Made by a program: the position numbers and the translations under genes
In this document: piece by piece, positions 35,887-43,582 of the stretch
Numbering within the stretch: position 1 is the stretch's first letter
How the letters are laid out: each line of letters starts with the position of its first letter
NCBI GenBank assembly: GCA_031292625.1
Contig: JARLGU010000065.1
Location: 1-64,000 of the forward strand
DNA length: 64,000 nucleotides
Source of the DNA: Capsulimonadaceae bacterium
Lineage (GTDB): Bacteria; Armatimonadota; Armatimonadia; Armatimonadales; Capsulimonadaceae
Direction: 5' to 3'
Notes under the pieces: model-generated
Told to the model about the DNA's origin: nothing
The model's input: the letters and a program-made list of their open reading frames with translations, nothing else
Databases searched by the model: none

Positions 35887-36726
35887 TCAATCGTCAAGGT
35901 TGAACTTGACGCGCACTTTCATTTGGGTTTCGACCGGTACGCCGTCTTCCATGCGCGGCGCAAATTGCCAGCGCGCAACAGTTTCCGTCGCGGCGCGATC
36001 CAAGCGGTTGTCTCCCGATGACTCGGTCACATAAATGCCCTTCACCGCCCCGCTTGCGCCAATGGCCACTCTGAGCGCGACGGTTCCCTCGACCCCATCG
36101 CGACGCGCATCTGCCGGATACTCGGGATCGCTGCGACGCACGATGCGCGCCGAGTGCGTATCGCCATGCCGCGCAGGCGGCGGCTGGACGGGCGGCGGCG
36201 GTTGCGGCGGACGTATCGTTTCCTGGACGGGCACCACGCGCTCGCTCGGCTGGGGTGCGGAAGGAGGAGCTTCGCTCGCACGCCCAGCCGCCGGCTGCAC
36301 GCTCGGAGGAGCGGCCGATGCCATTCCTTGCGACGACGCCAGGGGCTCCGTCGCAACTTGGGCAGGAGACGGGCACGCGGCAATCGCGGCGGGGGGGGAG
36401 GACATTGCCGCCGGCGCTTGGGCAGACGGGGCATATCGGGCCGGAACGAAACGCAAAGGCGCTTTAATTGGCGATGGCGACGCCGGAGGCTGCGGAGCGA
36501 CCGGTCGAACGAGAGCGGCTGGCCTTGGCGGAATGTCCGCCGGTTTCACGAGTGGCGCCGGTCGCGCGGCGGGCCGCTTGTCCGCGGTCGGCTCATCAAG
36601 CTGGACGGTATAGACAGTCTCGGCCGTCGCCGCATCATGCAGCGAAAGATGCGCAAAGCCCGCGGCAAGCGCGAAATTGACCGCCAACGAGCAGCCTATT
36701 GACTTGAGCAGCGGGCTCGCACGCAT
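35887..36726 (-). CDS. tonB: TonB energy-transducing protein
   Basis: The 279-residue product has an N-terminal membrane anchor (IGCSLAVNFALAAGFAHLSL), a long Pro/Ala-rich periplasmic spacer (about 60-190) and a C-terminal TonB domain (DPEYPADARRDGVEGTVALR, DRAATETVARWQFAP). It links ExbB/ExbD proton-motive energy to outer-membrane receptors. ATG overlaps the TGA of exbD by one base and GGAGGG precedes it. The operon lies behind a cobalamin riboswitch, so it probably serves vitamin B12 uptake. Confidence 0.92.
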   Translation of the reverse strand: MRASPLLKSIGCSLAVNFALAAGFAHLSLHDAATAETVYTVQLDEPTADKRPAARPAPLVKPADIPPRPAALVRPVAPQPPASPSPIKAPLRFVPARYAPSAQAPAAMSSPPAAIAACPSPAQVATEPLASSQGMASAAPPSVQPAAGRASEAPPSAPQPSERVVPVQETIRPPQPPPPVQPPPARHGDTHSARIVRRSDPEYPADARRDGVEGTVALRVAIGASGAVKGIYVTESSGDNRLDRAATETVARWQFAPRMEDGVPVETQMKVRVKFNLDD

Positions 36727-37166
36727 CAACGCTGCCCTCCGTCCGTCCGGTCAGCCACGCGCGTCGCGACCACCATCCGGCGAAAGCCCGCATCGCGCGA
36801 GAGAGACAAAACGCGCACGATTTTGCCATACTCGGCACGGCTGTCTCCGCGCACGTTCACCTGCACATCAACGCCGCGATCTCGAGCGAGCTGCCCGAGC
36901 TGCCGTCCAAGTTCCTGGTCGCTCATTCGCTGGCCGCCGAGAGCGAACGCGCCCTGCCGGTCAACCTCGACCACGATGTCGTTCTGCTTTGCAGCGGAAA
37001 TCGTTGCGGATGCGGCCGGAAGGATCAAGCGCAGTCCGGACGTCTTAATAAACGTCGCCGTGACCATGAAGATGACAAGTAGGACGAGGGAGACGTCGAC
37101 CAGCGGAACGACGTTGATCTCGGGCTTCAGCGAGCCATCTTCGCGTCCGCATCTCGATAGGCTCAT
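36726..37166 (-). CDS. exbD: ExbD/TolR biopolymer transport protein
   Basis: The 146-residue protein has one N-terminal helix (INVVPLVDVSLVLLVIFMVTA) carrying the conserved membrane aspartate of VDVSLVLLV that takes part in proton flow. A periplasmic domain follows (NDIVVEVDRQGAFALGGQRM, VQVNVRGDSRAEYGKIVRVL). Its start overlaps the exbB stop and its stop overlaps the tonB start. Confidence 0.93.
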   Translation of the reverse strand: MSLSRCGREDGSLKPEINVVPLVDVSLVLLVIFMVTATFIKTSGLRLILPAASATISAAKQNDIVVEVDRQGAFALGGQRMSDQELGRQLGQLARDRGVDVQVNVRGDSRAEYGKIVRVLSLSRDAGFRRMVVATRVADRTDGGQR

Positions 37167-37732
37167 TCCATGCGCTCCCTACCCGTGCGCTGGTCGGGCA
37201 ATCGAAGCGCCAGATCCTCTTCCCATGCCTCCGCGCGGCGGTTAATCGCCGCCGTCAGCAAATGGTGGGCGGCAACCGCCGGTATGGCCACCGCAAGGCC
37301 CGCCGCCGTTGCGACAAGGGCGGTCGCAATGCCGCCGGAGACCACGGCAGGACTCATGTCGTTGTGCGCCTGGATCGCCTGAAAGGCCTGGATAATGCCG
37401 ATCACTGTCCCGAGCAGGCCGACATAAGGCGCGGTCGCCCCAATCGCTCCGAGAAGCGGAAGCTGCCCCTCAAGCCGGCGCTTCTCGCGGCGCACCAGCG
37501 TATCCAAAAGCGTCGCCAGGTGTTCACGGCTCGCGCCGGGCTGCCTGTCGACCTCCGCTCGTAGGCCCGCGATTGGCGAACCAGCATCGGATTTCCCCTT
37601 GAGCAGCATCTCGTCGGCCCGCACGCTTAAGCGAAGGCAGGTCAGCCTCCCAAATATGATCGCCCAGGATGCCAGCGACGCGATGCCGAGAATAATTACG
37701 ACCGGATCCGCAAAGAGCCTGTGTTCAGTCAT
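37163..37732 (-). CDS. exbB: ExbB/TolQ/MotA proton channel family protein
   Basis: The 189-residue protein has three hydrophobic helices; the second and third include APYVGLLGTVIGIIQAFQAI and ALVATAAGLAVAIPAVAAHH, the MotA/TolQ/ExbB core. With ExbD it forms the inner-membrane proton-driven motor for TonB. GAGAAG precedes the ATG. Its leader of about 140 bases carries the expression platform of the riboswitch at 37871-38017. Confidence 0.92.
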   Translation of the reverse strand: MTEHRLFADPVVIILGIASLASWAIIFGRLTCLRLSVRADEMLLKGKSDAGSPIAGLRAEVDRQPGASREHLATLLDTLVRREKRRLEGQLPLLGAIGATAPYVGLLGTVIGIIQAFQAIQAHNDMSPAVVSGGIATALVATAAGLAVAIPAVAAHHLLTAAINRRAEAWEEDLALRLPDQRTGRERME

Positions 37733-37870
37733 CGATCAACTTCTCGATCTTCTGACGCGGTGAAACGGGTGAGGAGAGTGAGGAACGCGGAGCCTATGCG
37801 GCGAAAGCCGCGAAAAGCCCAACGGTAACCCCAAACTCGGCCCATTTCCACGCGAATGATTGCCGAATTT

Positions 37871-38017
37871 CCGTCTGGATCGGTCTCCTGGCTCTTGCGT
37901 CGACCTCCCGCCGCGCCTTCCCACGCCCTGGGGCGTCGTGGCATCTTGCGACGATCGTCGGCAATTACAGTTGCGCGACAGCGCCGGTTTCTCACCGGCT
38001 TCCCGATATCCTTACGG
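37871..38017 (-). ncRNA. Cobalamin (adenosylcobalamin-type) riboswitch
   Basis: On the minus strand the conserved B12 aptamer blocks are present in order: outer stem CCGTAAGGAT paired to ATCCAGACGG, GGGAAGCCGGTGAGAAACCG, GCGCTGTCGCGCAACTGTAA and the B12 box GAGCCAGGAGACC. It lies 139 bases before exbB-exbD-tonB. A GCGGC/GCCGC hairpin at 37799-37812 in the following stretch may be part of the expression platform. Cobalamin binding should switch off expression when the vitamin is plentiful. Confidence 0.92.
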
Positions 38018-38144
38018 TGGTTGTGTGTGAATATGGTAATGGATAGCGCGCCCGTTTGTCAAGACGCCCGCCGTAAACTACGCCGATTCAGCGATAGAGG
38101 AGGCGGAGGAGACGTAATGAATATCGGAGCATGTTTAAGAGTTG

Positions 38145-38371
38145 CTAAGACGGCTTCCATTGCCGCCTGGGCAATTTTCGAAAAAGGGACGGCACGGCAA
38201 TCCTCCTGCTTCACGATGTGCGCTGGGATCGGACGCTGACTGCAAAGGGCCGTGCGCGTGTTGACGAAGCATTGTCAATCACCGCCGTGAACGAGGCGCG
38301 GGCAAAAAAGTGCCCCGGCGGCACGAGCCGTCCTGAATCTTTCTCGCAGTACGCCAATATATTACATACAC
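38145..38371 (+). repeat. Dispersed element, copy with a single 93-bp unit
   Basis: This copy matches 27906-28318 at both flanks (GGGACGGCACGGCAATCC on the left; GTGCCCCGGCGGCACGAGCC and TCTTTCTCGCA on the right) but contains only one repeat unit. It is 186 bases shorter, which is exactly two 93-base units. It lies between the riboswitch and the end of the UROD-like gene. Confidence 0.8.
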
Positions 38372-38389
38372 TCCCAGGACACGCGGCGG

Positions 38390-39529
38390 CTAGCTCGCCG
38401 AACCGTCAAGCAGTTCCCATGCCTTGGCGACATAGTATCTGTACGCTTCCATTGTAATGCCGTTGGGGATGCGATGGTCGAGGGCGAAGACGCAGCCGCC
38501 GGAAGACAGCAGGGGCGGGATCTTGGCATTCAGCTCGCGGTCGATTGCGTCGCGGCCGTGCAGCAGGCAGTGCTTGTCGATTCCGCCGACAAATGCGAGC
38601 CTCTTGCCGTACTTTTCACGCAACGCGACGATATTCATGCCGCCGACCGGTTCGCAAGGGGATGCAACGTTTAATCCGGCATCGACCAGCAGATCGAGTA
38701 TGGACGTAATATCGCCATCGGAATCTTGAAAGAGCAGACGCCCTCCCCGGCCGTCGAGAAGCTCACGAACCTTGCGATAATAGGGGGCAACGAACTCTCG
38801 CACCTGACGCGGGCCAATGAGCGGACCGCTCTTACCCGCCATATCTTCGTGGATGGCGACCTGATCGACGACTATGTGGGATGTCGCATCGCATAGAATA
38901 TTGACGGCGAGTTTCGTGAGCGTCTCCATCATGTCGTGGACCAGCTCGGGATCCTCGTAGTACGCGATGCAGAGCGCTTCCTCGCCCATCAGGTTGCGCG
39001 GCTCGTCGAAGGCGCCGGCAAGGTTAAGAACGATCGTATGTCCGGACGCGATTTTCTCGCGCGCATCGGCTTCCCACCCAGCCCGGAACCGCTCAGGAGT
39101 GTAGGCGTACCGGTGCTTGAACGCCAACCAATCGTCCATCGTTTGAATCGGGTGATTCTCAGGAAGCGGCAGAGTCGCGGCGCCTTTCGAGAGCCTGACG
39201 GTTCGTCCATAACCGTCGCGCCCTACCAGATAGTCATCGTCTTCGCTAAGGATAGCTTCCGGAAGGGCGTCGACCAGCCCCGCGTTTACGGCGATCCCCG
39301 CGGTCTTTGGGCGGCGGTAGCGGAAGGCCGACATATCGATCTCTGCCTCGGTCGCCCCTTGCGCCCGCCACTCTTCCTTTAGGCCGAGCAGCGGACCGAA
39401 TATCTCCGTGAAGAGCGGACGATCGTTCGCCTGAAACGTCATGTACTCCAGATACTCTTCGCGGCAGATGTTTGCCGACGATCGTATGGCAAGCTGACCG
39501 TGGATCTCTCCGATGCGTTGCGATAACAT
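38390..39529 (-). CDS. Uroporphyrinogen decarboxylase-family (UROD/MtaA-like) protein
   Basis: The 379-residue protein belongs to the COG0407 barrel superfamily shared by uroporphyrinogen decarboxylase and corrinoid methyltransferases: DDWLAFKHRYAYTPERF, VVDQVAIHEDMAGKSGPLIG, LLFQDSDGDI, FVGGIDKHCLLHG and the final GGCVFALDHRIPNGITMEAY. It is unlikely to be HemE, since the N-terminal HemE signature is missing. AAAGAGGAAG sets the start at MLSQRI. Such proteins are numerous in Armatimonadota and Planctomycetes beside sugar genes; the substrate is unknown. Confidence 0.82.
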   Translation of the reverse strand: MLSQRIGEIHGQLAIRSSANICREEYLEYMTFQANDRPLFTEIFGPLLGLKEEWRAQGATEAEIDMSAFRYRRPKTAGIAVNAGLVDALPEAILSEDDDYLVGRDGYGRTVRLSKGAATLPLPENHPIQTMDDWLAFKHRYAYTPERFRAGWEADAREKIASGHTIVLNLAGAFDEPRNLMGEEALCIAYYEDPELVHDMMETLTKLAVNILCDATSHIVVDQVAIHEDMAGKSGPLIGPRQVREFVAPYYRKVRELLDGRGGRLLFQDSDGDITSILDLLVDAGLNVASPCEPVGGMNIVALREKYGKRLAFVGGIDKHCLLHGRDAIDRELNAKIPPLLSSGGCVFALDHRIPNGITMEAYRYYVAKAWELLDGSAS

Positions 39530-39611
39530 AATCTTCCTCTTTACGCCCGCGCCCCACCTATTCATATGCGCTCAAGCGGTTTCCCCGTACTGACAGTGCG
39601 TAACTGCTATT

Positions 39612-39635
39612 GGCGCCGTCCTGCCTGACGGCGCC
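39612..39635. terminator. Strong hairpin between the PhyH-like and UROD-like genes
   Basis: GGCGCCGTC and GACGGCGCC form a perfect 9-bp stem with six-base loop, 14 bases after the PhyH-like stop codon. No T-run follows on the minus strand, so it may only attenuate read-through. Confidence 0.5.
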
Positions 39636-39648
39636 TTCCCGTCCTTGC

Positions 39649-40485
39649 TCACACTCCCCGCGCCCGCGCCGCCGCGCACGATGCCGGCGCGCCGGTCTCA
39701 TCGGCGTAAAGCCTGTCGTATTCTTCGCCGCCCAGGACGCGGCTATTCGCGCCGCGAAAATGGTATTGAAGCGCGCGGCGGCGCGCCGGGGATGTATTCG
39801 GCGGCGTTTGATGCGGAAGCATGCCGTAAAAGAACATCGCGCCGCCAGCCGCAATTGGGACGGGAACAGCCTCCTCGACCGGAAGTTTCCTTGCGGCGAT
39901 TTCGCAATCCGTTCCGTGGTGATGCCCCAGTGCGCCGCGCTTGTGCCAACCAGGGATGACATACATGCATCCGTTGTCCACCGTGGCGTCGTCGAGCGCA
40001 ATCCAAACGCCGCAGACGCTATCGAGGGGCGCGACGCTGAAATAGGCGTTGTCCTGGTGCCAGGGTTTTTCGCTTCCAATAAACGGCGGCTTGACGAGCG
40101 CCATGTCCTGGAACAAGATCGGATCTGGACCGATCAGTTGCGAAACGATCTGCATCAAGCGGTGCGACGGCTCAACGAGCCGCTTGAGCGCCGGCTTGAG
40201 ATCGACGAAGCGCATAAACTTACGAACATGCAGCTCGAGCGCCTCGCGGTCATGGCACGTATCCGGGTCAAACCCTGGCTCGAACTGCAACCACAGGTCA
40301 GCGTCGTTTCGCTGCGACGGCGAAAGGGCCGCATACGCCTCGACCAATTCCGTGAGGGCCTGCCGCGACTCGCAAACCTCAGAGGGGCTGAGGACGCCCG
40401 GCAGCGCAAGATAGCCGCTTTCCCTAAAATTCGAGATGTCATTGCCGGATATTTGTCCGGCAGCATGAAATGGCTCGTTTTCCAT
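39649..40485 (-). CDS. Phytanoyl-CoA dioxygenase (PhyH)-family oxygenase
   Basis: The 278-residue protein has the iron(II)/2-oxoglutarate facial triad: H143 and D145 in PWHQDNAYF, distal H225 in MLPHQTPPN, and a 2-oxoglutarate-binding arginine in TSPARRRALQYHF. It hydroxylates a small organic substrate, unknown here. The start is MENEPF at 40485; an ATG at 40503 is also in frame. It is divergent from an AraC-type regulator and may be under its control. Confidence 0.87.
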   Translation of the reverse strand: MENEPFHAAGQISGNDISNFRESGYLALPGVLSPSEVCESRQALTELVEAYAALSPSQRNDADLWLQFEPGFDPDTCHDREALELHVRKFMRFVDLKPALKRLVEPSHRLMQIVSQLIGPDPILFQDMALVKPPFIGSEKPWHQDNAYFSVAPLDSVCGVWIALDDATVDNGCMYVIPGWHKRGALGHHHGTDCEIAARKLPVEEAVPVPIAAGGAMFFYGMLPHQTPPNTSPARRRALQYHFRGANSRVLGGEEYDRLYADETGAPASCAAARARGV

Positions 40486-40538
40486 ATGTGTATAATAGAT
40501 CATGGCTCAGGCTTTGGCCATGCATAAGTGACGCAATA

Positions 40539-41342
40539 ATGTGCACTATAGACGCATTCACGAATTTGCTGGCGGGTGATGTCTCCATACAGTTGACTGG
40601 CAGACCGACAATCCATCATTGCGCGCCGGATTGGTTCTGGAAGCCGCCGCCGCTGGTCGACTACGACCTGTGGTGCGTCCTCGCTGGCCGGGGCTGGTTC
40701 TCGTTGCCGAGCGGACTTCAACTTCTCGCCGCGGGGTCCTGCTATGTCGTACCGCCGGGCGCATCCCCACACGCGTGGCACCAGCCTGACACGCCGTTGA
40801 CGGTATTTGCCGTTCATTTCGAGGTCGAGGGAAAGTTCGTCGCGCCGAAGGGGATTGCCGGGCGCCAGGTAAGCGATGCTTCGTTTCTGCACGCGCTTGC
40901 CGAGCGCGCCGAGACTGCCTACGCATCCGAAAACCCGATTCGCCGACGCCAGGCCGAAGCGCTCATCCGGGAGATCATGCTTTTGCTGCTGGTCGAATCG
41001 CAACTTGCGGAGAATACATCCGGCGACGAGCGAGTCGGGGAGTTGCTCGCGGCGATCCGCGCGGAACCGGGGCGGCGTTGGAGCATCGACGAAATGGCAT
41101 CGAGGGCGTGCCTATCCCGGTCCCAGCTCACGCGCGTCGTTACGCAGGCGACCGGGATGCCGCCGATGGAGTTCGTCATCCGCGAGCGCCTCGACCGTGC
41201 GCGACGGATGCTGATCGAGACGCGTAAAACAATCACCGAAATCGCCAGCACGCTGGGCTACGAAGACGTCCACTACCTCAGCCGCCAGTTCAAGGCGCGC
41301 TACGGCCACGGCCCGCGCGCGTACCGTGAACGGGCGATGTAA
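40539..41342 (+). CDS. AraC-family transcriptional regulator
   Basis: The 267-residue protein has an N-terminal cupin-like sensing domain (LWCVLAGRGWFSLPSGLQLL, SCYVVPPGASPHAWHQPD) and a C-terminal double helix-turn-helix (SIDEMASRACLSRSQLTRVV; ARRMLIETRKTITEIASTLG; YEDVHYLSRQFKARYG), the AraC signature. A TATAAT box at 40491-40496 favours the ATG at 40539 over the frame start at 40470. It likely senses a sugar or related metabolite and acts on the divergent PhyH-like gene and possibly the UROD-like gene. Confidence 0.88.
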   Translation: MCTIDAFTNLLAGDVSIQLTGRPTIHHCAPDWFWKPPPLVDYDLWCVLAGRGWFSLPSGLQLLAAGSCYVVPPGASPHAWHQPDTPLTVFAVHFEVEGKFVAPKGIAGRQVSDASFLHALAERAETAYASENPIRRRQAEALIREIMLLLLVESQLAENTSGDERVGELLAAIRAEPGRRWSIDEMASRACLSRSQLTRVVTQATGMPPMEFVIRERLDRARRMLIETRKTITEIASTLGYEDVHYLSRQFKARYGHGPRAYRERAM

Positions 41343-41407
41343 GCGCGTCGGGGATGGCGCACACGAAAGGCGTACCGGAAGCATCGGCGCGCCTTTTGCG
41401 TACGATC

Positions 41408-43420
41408 TTAGGGCAAGGGAAGTTGCGGCGCCATCACCTTGAAAACGCTCGCGAGGATCGCCCAGAGGGCGGCGCTGCCGAACTCGCCAATGATCAGGCC
41501 AAGGAAGAAGGGCATGAACTGGCGATACGCTTTTCCGCTGCCGTATCGGAGGACAAACGTCTTAGTGATCCAGACCAGCAGAACCGGGAACCAGATCACG
41601 ATCATCGTCCAGGTCGGCGCTAGGGCGTAGCCAATCGGGTTAAGCGGGAAGCCAACGAACATCGAGCGCAACTTGGACAGCGCGAGGACGACGACAAAGC
41701 CGACCGCGAACCACGCGGGAGCCGATGGGAAGGGCTTTTGCGCATGGCGGAGCGTGGCGTCCGCATCGTCGAACGCCCAGCCGGCATTAGCGACGCCGTA
41801 GTTATAGAGCGCCGTCGCCCCATGAGCATACGAAAGCTGCAGGTGCGTCGCGACGCCGACAATGAACGCTACGACCACCGCGAGTCCGATCGGCAGTATG
41901 AGATTTCGACGACGCATTTTAACGCCGCCAGCCATCTGCTGAACATCCATGAACAGCGCCAAGAAGAGGCCGCGCATATCGCGGAAGAACGTCGCGTTGA
42001 GCAGCGAAAGCGCGACCACATTGCCGCCGCCCAAGCTCGCCTTGGAGACAAACATGCCGACGACATCGCCCGGCCTGAACGACGTCTCGGTCATCAGGAA
42101 GCCGGCCTCGGCGACGCCGCGCGTGAGAACCAGCGACGTGACGAAGAGGTAAATTAGCCAAACTGCGGCGGCGAACCAGAGGCTCATGCCCGCCCATATG
42201 CTCCACGCCACGATCCCCGCATAGCACGCGAGCAAGCCCCAGAGCGCGATCCGCCGAGGCATCATTTCAACCTTATCCTCTTCCGAAATGCGGAAGCGGA
42301 ACGCATCCTGAAGCGTCTTAATGTAGACGTGCCGTCCGGCGTACATGAAGATCATGGCCAGTGCAACGTAAGCGCCAGCCGCCTGGAAGCCCAGATAAGC
42401 CCGCGTCGGATACGAGAGCATCATCACCGGCTCAAGGTTCCACGCCCGGGCGATCACATCGCCGATGCGCGTCAATATGAAGAAGAACCACAGACTGAAC
42501 AGCAGATCCGTGGGCAGCAGATAGGCGAACCCGATTGCGGCAAAGGAAAGGTAAATCGATGTGCCCTGGATCTGATCCCAGGGCGGCATGTTCAAGGGTT
42601 GCTGAATATTCTCAAACTGCAGCGGGATTTGCGGAATGCTCGGAACTGCCTGATGCAAACCGTTGATGCCATAGATAGCGAACGGGATCGCGATGCCCAG
42701 CCAGGTCAACTGGTTTTTGAAGAGCGCCGTCGCCGCATTGTCGTCGAATATCTGAAGCGGAAGAATGGTTAACGGAAACGAGAGACGCTCCACGTCGGTC
42801 CACTGCCTGCGCAACAACGTGCTCAGACACAAGAACGCGACGACAACCAGCGCAAACAAGATGAACCACGATGCACACGGAACGAGCCATGCATCCCAGG
42901 GCAACTTATCCGCGCCAAGGCCGTTGAAATAGTCCGATGACGCCGCTTGATTGGCGGGACCGCGCGGATCGCCGACCACGAGCGCCGGGTTCAGGTGCGG
43001 GAAGATCAACGCCCGGTAGTAGTTGGTTGGCGACGAATAGCTGTTGACGTAGGCGACCGCAGGCAGCATTTTCTCTAAAAGGCCGCGCGTGCAGACGAAG
43101 ACGCCAACAAACATCATCACGTACATGATCAGAAGGTCCGCGGCATTCATCCATTTTAGGAGCCCAACTTTGCGTCCTAAGCGGGTTACCGCGTAAACGA
43201 TGAAGAACGCCCCGACCGCGCCGGATGCAAATTGCAGCACACCGGTTTGCATCTGCTTGACGACTAGATCGACGTAGAGGGAGACATACGAAACAGCCAC
43301 GACAAGAAATAGGCCGATCACAATGGATCGTTTGTGCAGGCGGGTCTCGAGAGGTTCTCCAGGGCTGCTCGTCGATGTCTGGCCGCTGGAAAAAGCGTCG
43401 TGTTTGGTCAATGGCTGCAT
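41408..43420 (-). CDS. DUF6785/DUF6784-like polytopic membrane protein (OPT-related)
   Basis: The 670-residue protein has about 14-16 hydrophobic helices and matches the DUF6785-type proteins that resemble oligopeptide transporters: WTDVERLSFPLTILPLQIFD, LNMPPWDQIQGTSIYLSFAA, YIKTLQDAFRFRISEEDKVE and GFPLNPIGYALAPTWTMIVI. These are frequent in Armatimonadota and Planctomycetes. A promoter whose -10 lies at 43469-43474 excludes the longer frame start at 43483; AGGAGG is present but 17 bases from the ATG. The substrate is unknown. Confidence 0.8.
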   Translation of the reverse strand: MQPLTKHDAFSSGQTSTSSPGEPLETRLHKRSIVIGLFLVVAVSYVSLYVDLVVKQMQTGVLQFASGAVGAFFIVYAVTRLGRKVGLLKWMNAADLLIMYVMMFVGVFVCTRGLLEKMLPAVAYVNSYSSPTNYYRALIFPHLNPALVVGDPRGPANQAASSDYFNGLGADKLPWDAWLVPCASWFILFALVVVAFLCLSTLLRRQWTDVERLSFPLTILPLQIFDDNAATALFKNQLTWLGIAIPFAIYGINGLHQAVPSIPQIPLQFENIQQPLNMPPWDQIQGTSIYLSFAAIGFAYLLPTDLLFSLWFFFILTRIGDVIARAWNLEPVMMLSYPTRAYLGFQAAGAYVALAMIFMYAGRHVYIKTLQDAFRFRISEEDKVEMMPRRIALWGLLACYAGIVAWSIWAGMSLWFAAAVWLIYLFVTSLVLTRGVAEAGFLMTETSFRPGDVVGMFVSKASLGGGNVVALSLLNATFFRDMRGLFLALFMDVQQMAGGVKMRRRNLILPIGLAVVVAFIVGVATHLQLSYAHGATALYNYGVANAGWAFDDADATLRHAQKPFPSAPAWFAVGFVVVLALSKLRSMFVGFPLNPIGYALAPTWTMIVIWFPVLLVWITKTFVLRYGSGKAYRQFMPFFLGLIIGEFGSAALWAILASVFKVMAPQLPLP

Positions 43421-43468
43421 GGTGTAAGCTTCGTGGGCCTCCTGAGGAGTGATGGGCGCTGCCGGTCT

Positions 43469-43497
43469 ATTATACACGGTCAATAGCGAGATTTAAA
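43469..43497 (-). promoter_or_regulatory. Promoter of the DUF6785-like gene
   Basis: On the minus strand TTTAAA (43497-43492), a 17-base spacer and TATAAT (43474-43469) form a good promoter. Transcription would start near 43462, inside the longer reading frame, so the real start codon must be downstream (43420). Confidence 0.6.
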
Positions 43498-43582
43498 TGA
43501 CCGCGCCCGAAACGGGGCATGCCGCGCGCCTTGATGCGGCTCCAAACCCACGCATGTGCAATATCACGGACCGGGATCGGCG

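Noticed and set aside
37733-38389. Protein-coding frames near the cobalamin riboswitch
   Set aside because: Frames at 37729-38239 lie over the aptamer and repeat element, lack ribosome sites and have no recognisable product.
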